Source: an uncultured Sphingomonadaceae bacterium
GTDB taxonomy: Bacteria > Pseudomonadota > Alphaproteobacteria > Sphingomonadales > Sphingomonadaceae
Direction of reading: 5' to 3'
Assembly: GCA_947504025.1 (NCBI GenBank)
Contig: CANNFX010000001.1
Span: forward strand, 124,001-188,000
Length of the DNA: 64,000 nt
A program made the translations under genes and the position numbers. Positions 1 to 10,198 of this stretch are shown here, one piece after another. The notes under the pieces are model-generated. The model was not told the origin of the DNA. It searched no databases and saw nothing but the letters and a program-made list of their open reading frames with translations. The first letter of the stretch is position 1. Every line of letters starts with the position of its first letter.

Positions 1-704
1 CTGCCTAACTGCCATTGCCTGAAACCATCTTTTTCGGTCCCGCTATCTGCAGAAGAAAAACCGTCTGTTTTATAGTAGCTTCCGCTGATTGAGGCTCGGA
101 ACTTGTCTCTCGTAATACCCAGCGCCTGCGCCGTATAAAACGTATCTCGCGAACCATATTCAGCAGTTCCATACACGCCGTCCAACTGACGGGATGTCAC
201 GGCCAATACTCCGCCTATGGCTTGGCTTCCCCAAATTGTGCTGTTCGATCCTCGCAGCAATTCGATTTTACCAACCGTTCCGGAAAGTAGGTTTCCGAAA
301 TCAAAACCGCCGCCGGGGGATGCCTGATCTGCGACACGCACCCCGTCCAAGACAACCAATAGCTGTTCCGCTTCCGCGCCTCGGACGCGAACGCCCGTAA
401 AGCCGCCAACGCCGCCATTGCGTGAAAGCGTCACTCCGGGCGCGCGGCGCAGAACGCGGGAAATGTCTGCCCCTTGGATGTTCTCTAGTTCTTCTGGTCC
501 GATGATCGTGATTGATTGGCCGGTGTTGGTGATATTTTTAGCTAAGCCATCTGCCGTAACAGTGATCACGGTTTCGGCTGAAGTCCGGTCGAAGACGACC
601 CCTTCGGCCCTTTCTAAAATGACAGTTTCCGGTTCAGAGCTTTGTGCTGAAGCGGGTGATACTGCACATAAAGAAACGCCAACAAGTGAAAGATATTTAT
701 ACAT
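1..704 (-). CDS. TonB-dependent receptor, BtuB-like (5' part, runs off the window)
   Basis: Outer-membrane receptor for active uptake of a cobalamin-type ligand, driven by TonB-ExbBD. About 234 N-terminal residues are present and the rest lies beyond base 1. Translation from the ATG at 702-704 gives a signal peptide (about residues 1-21, ending ASA-Q) and then a plug domain, with a TonB-box-like stretch near ETVITVTA, a run SRVLRRAPGVTLSR, RVRGAEAEQLLVVLDGVRV, and a segment ending in ELLRGSNSTIWGSQAIGG, all typical of BtuB/vitamin B12 receptors. The start is supported by the SD CGGGAG six bases upstream. The ligand assignment rests on the cobalamin riboswitch upstream plus plug similarity. 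A related corrinoid or metal chelate is possible. Confidence 0.88.
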   Translation of the reverse strand, partial: MYKYLSLVGVSLCAVSPASAQSSEPETVILERAEGVVFDRTSAETVITVTADGLAKNITNTGQSITIIGPEELENIQGADISRVLRRAPGVTLSRNGGVGGFTGVRVRGAEAEQLLVVLDGVRVADQASPGGGFDFGNLLSGTVGKIELLRGSNSTIWGSQAIGGVLAVTSRQLDGVYGTAEYGSRDTFYTAQALGITRDKFRASISGSYYKTDGFSSADSGTEKDGFRQWQLG

Positions 705-709
705 AAAAA

Positions 710-746
710 CTCCCGATGAACGACATGGTGCCGTTCATAACGGGAG
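710..746 (-). promoter_or_regulatory. Hairpin sequestering the SD of the B12 receptor gene (riboswitch expression platform)
   Basis: CTCCCG (741-746 read on the minus strand) pairs with CGGGAG (710-715), and ATGAACG/CGTTCAT (732-738 with 716-722) extends the stem by 7 bp after a two-base bulge, leaving a 9-base loop. The 3' arm is the only good Shine-Dalgarno of the receptor gene, six bases before its ATG, so folding would block ribosome entry. This fits translational control by the cobalamin riboswitch about 80 bases upstream. The structure is read directly from the sequence; the switching mechanism is inferred. Confidence 0.75.
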
Positions 747-824
747 GAACGCATAGGCAGGTTGCCACGCGCTCTTCTCATTGCCTCCGATACACCCCGC
801 CCGGCGGCTGAACGACGCATCATT

Positions 825-1007
825 GGCAGGTCTCCTGGCTCCCGGATCAACACGCCGCTTCCGCCTTCCCAGAACGCCGTTTCAGGCGGTCCAGTGGCAT
901 GATGGAGACGGCGCTCCCCGGTCACAGTTGCGGGGGCAGCGTGGGATTGGGGAGGTTTCCCTCCTTCACCCGACTTCCCTCTTAGGTTCGCATTACGCGA
1001 ACAACCT
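825..1007 (-). promoter_or_regulatory. Cobalamin riboswitch
   Basis: Read on the minus strand, the element starts with a stem around GGTTGTTCGCG, continues through GGGAAGTCGGGTGAA and the CCCCCGCAACTGTGA block, carries the B12-box-type GCCACTG, and ends with the GGGAAGGCGG and GAGCCAGGAGACCTGCC blocks. These are the conserved motifs of the AdoCbl riboswitch family (Rfam Cobalamin), in the right order and spacing over about 183 bases. It lies in the leader of the TonB-dependent receptor and is expected to turn that gene off when cobalamin is plentiful. Boundaries are good to within about 10 bases. Confidence 0.95.
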
Positions 1008-1274
1008 ATGACACTGGGTAAGCCGATATTAGGCATTCCCGTGCAGCGCAAGTTTAACCGTTAGGTCTTAGTCCCTGCGATGTCCCGCAACGGTACGCCC
1101 GCCACGGCGCAGATGCGTCCCTTGCCTTAGCCAGTTACACGCCGACGGCGCTCTAAGTGATGTTTTGACCAAGTGATATTTTGAAAGGTCTGCTTGAACT
1201 ACTTCCCCGCCTCTGACTCCGAACAGCCGCCGCGTGAATTTCACGCCCGGCTGACGCGTAAGCCGCGGGGGCTT

Positions 1275-2354
1275 ATGACCGGGTTGGCGCGCAAATCGGC
1301 GCCCAAGCATCGCGGCCGACGCTTTGCCGCATTGGCAGCAGCAGTCGCCGTACCTGCAATGGCCGCCCCGGGGGAATGGCAGCCATTGCAGGATTTCACC
1401 TCGCAGACTGAAGAAGTGCAAGCTCAACTGATGCCTTTCGAGCAAGCCGGACAAAGCTTCCCTGGATCAGCCTTCTATTATCTCGACAATGATGTCGGCT
1501 CCGAGCCCGCTCTGGCAGTCAATTTCGACATGCCAGACGTCGGCGGCGATATACGCTGGGACAATGACGAGCCGGCAACTTCAACACCCCTTGTTGGCCC
1601 AGCCGCGCGTGCTTTCTTCTCTGCAGGCTCCGGGATCGACAAGTCCCGTGCGCTGCAGTGCATGACGATGGCGATCTATTACGAAGCCCGCAGCGAAGCC
1701 AATGTCGGCCAGCGTGCAGTAGCGCAAGTTGTGCTCAACCGGGTCGCTCACCCGACCTATCCCAACAGTGTTTGCGGCGTGGTTTTCCAGGGGTCTGAAC
1801 GGCGCACTGGCTGCCAGTTCTCTTTCACTTGTGACGGTTCACTGGCGAAAAAACCCAGTAAAATATTTTGGGACCGTGCACGCCGTGTGGCCTCCGGCGC
1901 CCTAGCTGGAAATGTATACGCCCCAGTTGGTTACGCCACGCATTATCACACATTGGCGGTAAATCCCTATTGGGCATCAAGCTTGCAAACCGTCGGCGTA
2001 ATCGGCTTCCACCGGTTCTATCGCTGGAAAGGCGCGGCCGGCACAGCCCGTGCATTCCGCGCTGCCTATAACGGACGCGAGCCAATGGCTGCACCGCATG
2101 CCCGCTCGGCAGGCAATGATAATGATGTCGCTCCAGTCGCAGATCCGGTTGAATTGGCACGCGCCTACGAAGACGGTCGCCGTAAGGCTGAGACTGCTGC
2201 CAAAACCGCAGTAAGCGCTCCTCCCCCGACCTATTCCGCCGAAGTGAAAGCGCGCGGCGGTGATGCGATTTTCAAAGCGGACAAATTGCCCGAGGCGAGC
2301 GGCATTCGGCCCGAATTTGCCAATTCGGGCAAATGGATCAACCAACCCAACTAA
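1275..2354 (+). CDS. SleB-type cell wall hydrolase (Hydrolase_2 family), exported
   Basis: Predicted peptidoglycan hydrolase of the SleB/CwlJ family, acting in the periplasm. The Hydrolase_2 domain covers roughly residues 115-245 and includes ALQCMTMAIYYEARSE, which contains the family's catalytic Glu, then QRAVAQVVLNRVAHPTYP and CQFSFTCDG. The N-terminus from the ATG at 1275 is basic, followed by a hydrophobic Ala-rich core ending AMAAPG, a signal peptide. A TTG at 1194 with an AAGG SD would add 27 residues and cannot be excluded. The C-terminal 100 residues are low complexity. In non-spore-formers these enzymes are usually linked to cell-wall turnover rather than germination. Confidence 0.85.
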   Translation: MTGLARKSAPKHRGRRFAALAAAVAVPAMAAPGEWQPLQDFTSQTEEVQAQLMPFEQAGQSFPGSAFYYLDNDVGSEPALAVNFDMPDVGGDIRWDNDEPATSTPLVGPAARAFFSAGSGIDKSRALQCMTMAIYYEARSEANVGQRAVAQVVLNRVAHPTYPNSVCGVVFQGSERRTGCQFSFTCDGSLAKKPSKIFWDRARRVASGALAGNVYAPVGYATHYHTLAVNPYWASSLQTVGVIGFHRFYRWKGAAGTARAFRAAYNGREPMAAPHARSAGNDNDVAPVADPVELARAYEDGRRKAETAAKTAVSAPPPTYSAEVKARGGDAIFKADKLPEASGIRPEFANSGKWINQPN

Positions 2355-2516
2355 GCCTTCCTGTCCTTCAGGCGGAGGCGGGCTCGGAGCGTGTCGAATT
2401 CGCGCCAAAACCCAAATGTTTACGATTGAGCAACCATGCCAGCGAACGATGGCTTAGCGCCTTGGCGGCTATTGGACTGACATGTAATTAAAACAACTTG
2501 ATCGGATTTCCCCTCC

Positions 2517-2855
2517 ATGACGGTCCATTTTGCCGCCGCCCGTACTTCTGCCGCATCCCCCGTAGCCCGCGCTCTGACGCGGGTCGAATTGGGCTGCCCT
2601 GCAAACGATAATGGCGATATCCGCCCGCACGACACTGTCCTGCGGGCATCGCTGCGTCATTTTGCCACACATGGCCTTGGTGCCGCGCGAGATGCCCGTG
2701 AGAAGGCCCACACCGCGTTCTTCGCAGGTGACCGGGAAACTTATGATATGTGGCTCGGCGTCTGCCACACGCTCGACCGCCGCTTAGCTCAAGAGCTTGA
2801 CCGCAGTGTTACGGCCAAAGAACCTGCAAATGAAAGCACGCTTCAACCCGCATAA
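2517..2855 (+). CDS. Conserved-looking hypothetical protein, 112 aa
   Basis: I do not recognise a domain. The product is soluble with no signal peptide or membrane segment. The middle (residues 38-95) looks like two or three amphipathic helices around RHFATHGLGAARDAREKAH and DRETYDMWLGVCHTLDRRLA. The ATG is preceded by a weak CCCCTCC stretch and no clear SD. Codon use (GC-rich third positions) matches the surrounding genes, which supports a real gene. It stands alone between the SleB-type hydrolase and the GGDEF-EAL gene in the same direction. Confidence 0.6.
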   Translation: MTVHFAAARTSAASPVARALTRVELGCPANDNGDIRPHDTVLRASLRHFATHGLGAARDAREKAHTAFFAGDRETYDMWLGVCHTLDRRLAQELDRSVTAKEPANESTLQPA

Positions 2856-2955
2856 ATTCGGGTGCAATTGCAGTTGTAATCAGAAAATTAACCCTACGGT
2901 GACGTCTCCTCGATAAGGCGGTTTCTCACACCGTACGGGGGGCCGGCAAATTTCA

Positions 2956-4902
2956 TTGCTGAAAATAGTTTTGGACAAGTTTCGCACTCGCGATGCGCTC
3001 GACATGCGCGTCCGGTCGTTGCTCGTCAAAACGCTCTATACCAAACCGCTTAGCCTGACGATTGGCGCGATCAACGGCGTCTTCGCCAGTGTGATTGCCG
3101 CAGTCTACAGCGACAACGCATGGATGTACGCGGCAGTTCTGCTGCTGTTCCTCATTGCCGTCGCACGTATTTCCAGCGTCCTCTACTTCTCCGGGCGAAA
3201 AACCAACCGCCGAAGTGCCAGGCGTTTGGAATTGCTGTATGAATTTGGTGCGTTTAGCTATTCTGGCGTCCTTGGCAGTATCGCCGCTATGTCGCTCGTT
3301 TTGCAACTACCCACCGCCGTCGAAGTGCTCATGATTGCGATTGCACTGGGTTACGGCACCGGCGCGTCGGCACGAAATGCCGGCCGTCCGGCTATCGCCA
3401 TCGGCCAGCTAGCATTTACCCTCGGCCCCGTATTTGTGGGTGCACTGATAGTTGGCGGTTTGCCATTTTACGTCCTCGCATTCAGCATAGCCCTGATGAT
3501 CCCGGCTATCTGGTCGATCACGATGATCATCTTCAACACGCTACGCGAATCCATCGGTTCTGCGCAAACTAGCGCTCAGCTCGCCGACCGTATGCAGACA
3601 CTCGCGCGGACTGACGTTGTAACGGGCCTCGCCAACCGCGCTGGTCTCAATCATGAGCTGGTCGAACGTCTGATGGAGCTGGAGCCAGATAGCGAACTTG
3701 CCATGTTCTGGCTTGATCTCGACAGGTTCAAGGAAGTGAATGATCTACTCGGCCACCCCGTTGGTGACCGTGTGCTCGCAGAAATCGCCAAGCGGCTCAA
3801 AGAGCGGTCGCCTTTCGGTGCGTCCGTTTCCCGCTTCGGCGGTGATGAATTTGTTATCATCTGCAAGGTCGATCGCCGCAAAGGTGCCGAGCGACTTGGC
3901 CGTGAACTCCTTGAGGACATCAACCGGCCAATCATAATTGATACCGAACGGCTAACGATTGGCTGCTCGATCGGTATCGCTATGCTGCCCCAAGATGGCG
4001 AAGATGCCGACACACTTATGCAAAGCGCCGACCTCGCGCTTTATCACGCCAAGGTGAACGGCAGAAACCAGATGTGCTTCTTCGATCCGTCGATGACCCG
4101 CGATCTGGTTCGCCGCCGCGAGATCGAACACGAGCTCCGCACGGCGCTTACCCGGGATGAGCTTTCGATCTTCTTCCAGCCCATCGTAGATCTGGAAACA
4201 GGCCGTATCCGTACATTCGAAGCGCTCGTGCGCTGGTTCCATCCTGAAAAGGGCGAACTACGCCCCGACGAATTCATCCCGGTTGCTGAGGAATGCGGCG
4301 CGATCATTACGCTGGGGAATTGGATCACCGCGCAAGCAGCCAAAGCCTGTGCACAATGGCCCGAAGACGTGACCGTGGCGGTCAATCTGTCCCCGCTCCA
4401 GATCAAGGCACCTGGTGCCGCGATGGGCATTCTCGCTGCCTTGCGCGAAGCCAAGCTCGATCCCTCGCGGCTCGAATTGGAAGTGACAGAAAGCCTGTTC
4501 CTCGAGGACAATCACTCGACCGGTGACTTTATCAACGAACTCTCCGAAGCGGGCGTGCGCTTTGCGATGGACGATTTCGGCACTGGCTATTCTTCGCTGG
4601 GCTACATCAACAAATATCCGTTCAAGAAGATCAAGGTCGATCGCAGCTTCGTTTCCGGTGACAATGTCGGCGTGAAGAGTAACGCCATCATCCGGGCAGT
4701 GGCCGAAATGGGCTCCACCCTCGAGATGGATATCGTTGCCGAAGGGCTTGAGACGCTGGAACAAGTGCGTGCCGTGCGCGAGGCCGGCTGTACGCTAGGC
4801 CAAGGCTATTACTTCAGCCGAGCTGTACCTGACTACCTCGCCGCAATGCTGCTTGCCCAGGAACGCGACGAGGACCGGCCGAAAATGATGGGTACGCGCT
4901 AA
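2956..4902 (+). CDS. Membrane-bound GGDEF-EAL protein (cyclic di-GMP turnover)
   Basis: 648-residue protein with several hydrophobic segments between about residues 30 and 195, then a GGDEF domain (RFGGDEF at about 293-299) and an EAL domain (FEALVRW near 420, DDFGTGYSSLGY near 535, EGLETLEQ near 595). GGDEF domains make and EAL domains degrade c-di-GMP. Both signature motifs are intact, so the protein may be bifunctional or act in one direction only. The RxxD inhibitory site expected a few residues before GGDEF is absent (FGASVSRF there instead), suggesting no product inhibition at that site. The start is a TTG; the first ATG in frame is at 3004. Confidence 0.93.
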   Translation: MLKIVLDKFRTRDALDMRVRSLLVKTLYTKPLSLTIGAINGVFASVIAAVYSDNAWMYAAVLLLFLIAVARISSVLYFSGRKTNRRSARRLELLYEFGAFSYSGVLGSIAAMSLVLQLPTAVEVLMIAIALGYGTGASARNAGRPAIAIGQLAFTLGPVFVGALIVGGLPFYVLAFSIALMIPAIWSITMIIFNTLRESIGSAQTSAQLADRMQTLARTDVVTGLANRAGLNHELVERLMELEPDSELAMFWLDLDRFKEVNDLLGHPVGDRVLAEIAKRLKERSPFGASVSRFGGDEFVIICKVDRRKGAERLGRELLEDINRPIIIDTERLTIGCSIGIAMLPQDGEDADTLMQSADLALYHAKVNGRNQMCFFDPSMTRDLVRRREIEHELRTALTRDELSIFFQPIVDLETGRIRTFEALVRWFHPEKGELRPDEFIPVAEECGAIITLGNWITAQAAKACAQWPEDVTVAVNLSPLQIKAPGAAMGILAALREAKLDPSRLELEVTESLFLEDNHSTGDFINELSEAGVRFAMDDFGTGYSSLGYINKYPFKKIKVDRSFVSGDNVGVKSNAIIRAVAEMGSTLEMDIVAEGLETLEQVRAVREAGCTLGQGYYFSRAVPDYLAAMLLAQERDEDRPKMMGTR

Positions 4903-4993
4903 CTTCATCAAGCCACGCCATTTATATTGGCACACTGCATAAGTAATATCACTAAATGCTACTGCGAACTATTTGCAAAGATAGTTGATGTAA

Positions 4994-6099
<1,106 letters not shown>

Positions 6100-6100
<1 letters not shown>

Positions 6101-6393
6101 TGAACTTCGCACTAGTTTCTCTAGTGTTCCTCCTAATCGGAGCAGCAGTTTACGGTGCGATCATCTTTTGGTCTGGCACGCGTCGTATGTGGTGGTTGGC
6201 GGTACTGCTTTCCCTTCCTGCTGTGATGGGCGGCGTAATGTCACTCCTAGTGGGAGATATGTCAGCGTCCTCCTCACCAATTTTTCGTAATTTTGGCTGG
6301 GTGGTAATCGGCCAGCTTGTTTTCGGCATCCTCATGTACCGGCTCGGTATGTCCAAGGCGCCACAAGATATCGATAAGGATACATTCGAATGA
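6100..6393 (+). CDS. Small membrane protein between mdh and sucD, 97 aa
   Basis: No function recognised. There are three hydrophobic segments (about residues 3-25, 32-52 and 65-85), so it should sit in the inner membrane. Its ATG overlaps the mdh stop by one base and its stop overlaps the sucD start (ATGA), so all three are translationally coupled. It occupies the place where many alphaproteobacteria have sucC. A link to the TCA enzymes is suggested only by position. Confidence 0.75.
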
Positions 6394-7280
6394 GCATCCT
6401 AGTAGACAAAAACACCAAGGTTATCACGCAGGGCATGACGGGTGATACCGGCACGTTCCACACGCAGCAGGCGCTCGATTACGGAACGCAGATGGTTGCG
6501 GGCGTTACGCCGGGCAAAGGCGGCACGGAGCATATCGGTCTGCCGAACTACAACACTGTTTCCGAAGCCAAGCACGCCACTGGCGCGACCGCTTCGTGCA
6601 TATACGTACCCCCTCCTTTTGCCGCTGATGCGATTCTTGAGGCTATCGATGCCGAGATGGAACTGATCGTTGCAATTACCGAAGGCATTCCGGTGCTCGA
6701 CATGGTTCGCGTAAAGCGCGCGCTGGTCGGCAGCAAATCGCGCCTGATCGGCCCGAACTGCCCCGGTGTCCTGACGCCAGACGAATGCAAGATCGGCATT
6801 ATGCCCGGCTCCATCTTCAAGAAGGGTTCTGTCGGCGTAGTTTCGCGTTCGGGTACTCTCACTTATGAAGCTGTGCACCAGACCACGATGGTTGGCCTTG
6901 GCCAGACCACAGCAGTCGGCATCGGCGGCGATCCGGTCAACGGAACCAACTTCATCGACGTGCTGGAACTCTTCCTTGCAGATGATGATACCAAATCGAT
7001 GATCATGATCGGCGAAATCGGCGGCAGCGCAGAAGAAGAGGCTGCGCAGTTCATCGCTGATGAAGCCAAGAAGGGCCGTAAAAAGCCGATGGTTGGCTTT
7101 ATCGCAGGCAAAACGGCGCCTCCGGGCCGCCGCATGGGCCATGCAGGCGCTATTGTATCGGGCGGCCAAGGCGGTGCGGATGACAAGATTGCAGCGATGG
7201 AAGCAGCGGGCATCCGCGTTTCTCCATCGCCAAGCGAACTTGGCACCACGCTCGACGCTCTGCTGAAAGAACTCGTCTGA
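6390..7280 (+). CDS. sucD: Succinyl-CoA ligase (ADP-forming) subunit alpha
   Basis: Alpha subunit of succinyl-CoA synthetase, which conserves the thioester energy of succinyl-CoA as a nucleoside triphosphate. 296 residues, full length. Key features are the CoA-binding start [15 protein letters not shown], the PGKGGTEH loop, [21 protein letters not shown], and the phosphohistidine motif [13 protein letters not shown] near residue 250. The start overlaps the stop of the upstream membrane protein gene. The beta subunit (sucC) needed for an active enzyme is not in this window. Confidence 0.97.
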   Translation: MSILVDKNTKVITQGMTGDTGTFHTQQALDYGTQMVAGVTPGKGGTEHIGLPNYNTVSEAKHATGATASCIYVPPPFAADAILEAIDAEMELIVAITEGIPVLDMVRVKRALVGSKSRLIGPNCPGVLTPDECKIGIMPGSIFKKGSVGVVSRSGTLTYEAVHQTTMVGLGQTTAVGIGGDPVNGTNFIDVLELFLADDDTKSMIMIGEIGGSAEEEAAQFIADEAKKGRKKPMVGFIAGKTAPPGRRMGHAGAIVSGGQGGADDKIAAMEAAGIRVSPSPSELGTTLDALLKELV

Positions 7281-7346
7281 TCATCGGAAGCGGCGTCACC
7301 CTCCCCGGGAGCGCCCTTCCCTTCAGACTAATTTGAGGTGACCCGC

Positions 7347-10178
7347 ATGGGCGACCAAAGCCAAGACTTCCTACCTGATGACCCGCAAGCCGGGCCGTCT
7401 TGGGCAAACCCGCACTGGCCATTGGTCGGCGGGGAATCCGAAGATGATCTGACACAGGGCCTCGATCCGACAGCAATGAAACTGGCGGTGAAGGAAGCTG
7501 CGGCAAAGGCCGGCAAGGTCATGGACGAAGCAGCTATCGAAGCGGCTGCGGGCGATTCCATCCGCGCCATGCTGCTGATCCGGCTATACCGTGTACGCGG
7601 GCATCTCGCAGCGGATCTCGATCCGCTAGGGTTGTCGCACCGCGACACGCCCGAAGACTTAAAACTCGATTGGCACGGCTTTGCCGGCCAAGAAGACCTC
7701 GAAGTCTATGTCGGCGGCACGCTGGGCTTCGAATGGGTAACCGTTGGCGAACTCTACACGGCATTGCGGCGCAATTATTGCGGCAAAGTCGGCCTCGAAT
7801 ATATGCATATCTCGGACACGGAAGAACGCCGTTTCCTCCAGGATAAGTTCGAAGGTCCCGAAGACGTCATTCAGTTCACACCCGAGGGTAAACAGGCGAT
7901 CCTGCAGGCTGTGATCCGCGGCGAACAGTACGAAAACTTCCTGGGCAAGAAATATGTCGGGACCAAGCGTTTTGGCCTCGACGGCGGCGAAAGCATGATC
8001 CCGGCGCTAGAAGCCGTGATCAAATATGGCAGCCAGATGGGTGTGCGCGAGATCATCTACGGCATGGCTCATCGCGGACGGCTGAACGTGCTCGCAAATG
8101 TGATGGCCAAGCCCTACCATGTGATCTTTCACGAATTTTCCGGCGGCAGCGCCACACCCGACGAAGTAGGCGGATCGGGCGATGTAAAATATCACCTCGG
8201 CACCAGCACCGACCGTACATTTGACGGTGTGAACGTCCATATGAGCCTGATGCCGAACCCCAGCCACCTCGAGACGGTGGATCCAGTGGTGCTCGGCAAA
8301 ACACGCGCTCAACAGGCGATCCGAGACGATTTGAGCAAGCATGAGCAGGTTCTTCCCGTGCTGATCCACGGCGATGCGGCCTTTGCGGGCCAGGGCGTGG
8401 TGTGGGAGTGCTTCGGCCTGTCGGGCGTGCGGGGCTACAGCACCGGCGGCTGCATTCACTTCATCATCAACAACCAGATTGGTTTCACCACCAGCCCGCA
8501 ATTCGCACGGTCGAGCCCCTACCCATCTGACGTGGCCAAGGGCATTCAATCCCCTGTATTGCACGTAAATGGCGATGATCCGGAAGCGGTGACCTTCGCT
8601 TGCAAATTGGCGATCGAATACCGCCAGAAGTTCGGCCGCGACATTGTGATCGACATGTGGTGCTATCGCCGCTTCGGTCACAATGAAGGTGACGAACCCA
8701 GCTTTACCCAGCCATTGATGTACGACAGCATCCGCAAGCACCCGAAAGTCAGCGTGATCTATTCGGGCAAGCTGATGGAAGACGGAGTAATTGCCAAAGG
8801 CGATGCCGAAGCAATGCAGAAGGAATTTGTCGACCTGCTGGAAGATGAATTCACGGCCTCCAAGGATTACGAACCCAGTAAGGCCGACTGGTTTGGCGGA
8901 CGCTGGAGCGGCTTGCACAAGCCAGCCGATCCCGAAACCGCTCGCCGCAATGTCGATACTGCAATTGAACGCAAATTGTTCGACAGCCTTGGCCGCACGC
9001 TCACGACTGTCCCTGATGATCTCACGATCCACAAGACACTCGGCCGTGTGATCAAGGCCAAGGGCGAAATGTTCGATAAGGGCGAAGGCTTTGATTGGGC
9101 AACCGCCGAAGCACTTGCTTTCGGCAGTCTCGTCACTGAAGGTTATGGCGTCCGCCTATCCGGCCAGGATTCGGGCCGCGGCACGTTCAGCCAGCGCCAC
9201 GCCATGTGGATCGACCAGACGGACGAACGCAAATACATCCCGCTCGCAACGCTGCCGCATGGCAAGTTCGAGGTTTATGACAGCACTTTGTCCGAATATG
9301 GCGTGCTGGGCTTTGAATATGGCTTTGCCCTCGCCGATCCCAAGACGCTGGTGATGTGGGAAGCACAATTCGGCGATTTCGCCAATGGCGCGCAGATCAT
9401 GATCGACCAGTATATTGCTGCAGGCGAAGCGAAATGGCTGCGCGCCAACGGTCTCGTGATGCTGCTACCGCATGGCTATGAAGGTCAGGGCCCTGAACAT
9501 AGTTCAGCGCGCCTCGAACGCTTCCTGCAACTATGTGCGAATGACAATATCCAAGTCTGCAACATCACTGTTCCGGCGAATTACTTTCATGTTCTCCGCC
9601 GCCAGATGCTGCGCCCATTCCGCAAGCCAATGGTGATCATGACACCGAAGAGCTTGCTGCGTCACGCGCTGGCGAAGTCTTCGTCCGAGGAATTTCTTGG
9701 TGACAGTCACTTCCGCCGGATAGTCAGCGACACGACAGAAATTGCCGACAAGAAGGTTCGCCGCTTGGTGCTTTGTTCGGGTAAGGTTGCATATGACCTC
9801 ATACAAAAGCGCGACGAGGAAGGTATCGACGATATCTCCATTGTCCGGATCGAACAGCTCTATCCCTTCCCCGGTGAGCCGCTGTCCGTTCGTTTGAAGC
9901 GCATGACCGGCCTCAAAGAGGTCATCTGGTGTCAGGAAGAGCCTAAGAATAATGGCGCATGGTTCTTCGTACAAAACCAGATCGAAGAAGCACTGAGCCA
10001 AGCAGGCCATGATGGCATGCGCCCGTGCTATGCCGGGCGTGATGCCTCTGCATCGCCTGCAACTGGTCTCGCAAGCCGTCACCAGAAACAGCAGGAGGCG
10101 CTGGTCGCCGACGCGCTGGATCTGACTGATAGCGCTGCGAACAGCACTAAATCTACGCAATCAAAGAAAAAATCCTGA
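7347..10178 (+). CDS. sucA: 2-oxoglutarate dehydrogenase E1 component
   Basis: Thiamine-diphosphate-dependent decarboxylase of the 2-oxoglutarate dehydrogenase complex. 943 residues, normal for the family. It shows the N-terminal FLPDDPQAGPSWANPHWP segment, AHRGRLNVLANVM, HGDAAFAGQGVVWE, the ThDP/Mg region NGDDPEAVTFA with WCYRRFGHNEGDEP, and GYEGQGPEHSSARLERFLQL in the C-terminal half. The ATG at 7347 is chosen because GAGGTG lies seven bases upstream; a GTG nine bases earlier is part of that SD. It is followed by sucB after 20 bases. Confidence 0.97.
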   Translation: MGDQSQDFLPDDPQAGPSWANPHWPLVGGESEDDLTQGLDPTAMKLAVKEAAAKAGKVMDEAAIEAAAGDSIRAMLLIRLYRVRGHLAADLDPLGLSHRDTPEDLKLDWHGFAGQEDLEVYVGGTLGFEWVTVGELYTALRRNYCGKVGLEYMHISDTEERRFLQDKFEGPEDVIQFTPEGKQAILQAVIRGEQYENFLGKKYVGTKRFGLDGGESMIPALEAVIKYGSQMGVREIIYGMAHRGRLNVLANVMAKPYHVIFHEFSGGSATPDEVGGSGDVKYHLGTSTDRTFDGVNVHMSLMPNPSHLETVDPVVLGKTRAQQAIRDDLSKHEQVLPVLIHGDAAFAGQGVVWECFGLSGVRGYSTGGCIHFIINNQIGFTTSPQFARSSPYPSDVAKGIQSPVLHVNGDDPEAVTFACKLAIEYRQKFGRDIVIDMWCYRRFGHNEGDEPSFTQPLMYDSIRKHPKVSVIYSGKLMEDGVIAKGDAEAMQKEFVDLLEDEFTASKDYEPSKADWFGGRWSGLHKPADPETARRNVDTAIERKLFDSLGRTLTTVPDDLTIHKTLGRVIKAKGEMFDKGEGFDWATAEALAFGSLVTEGYGVRLSGQDSGRGTFSQRHAMWIDQTDERKYIPLATLPHGKFEVYDSTLSEYGVLGFEYGFALADPKTLVMWEAQFGDFANGAQIMIDQYIAAGEAKWLRANGLVMLLPHGYEGQGPEHSSARLERFLQLCANDNIQVCNITVPANYFHVLRRQMLRPFRKPMVIMTPKSLLRHALAKSSSEEFLGDSHFRRIVSDTTEIADKKVRRLVLCSGKVAYDLIQKRDEEGIDDISIVRIEQLYPFPGEPLSVRLKRMTGLKEVIWCQEEPKNNGAWFFVQNQIEEALSQAGHDGMRPCYAGRDASASPATGLASRHQKQQEALVADALDLTDSAANSTKSTQSKKKS

Positions 10179-10198
10179 GCGGCTAGGAACAGAGCGAT

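Noticed and set aside
614..1051. Long minus-strand open frame overlapping the riboswitch
   Set aside because: It runs through the conserved structure of the cobalamin riboswitch and out of frame with the receptor gene; the protein is low complexity and Arg-rich.
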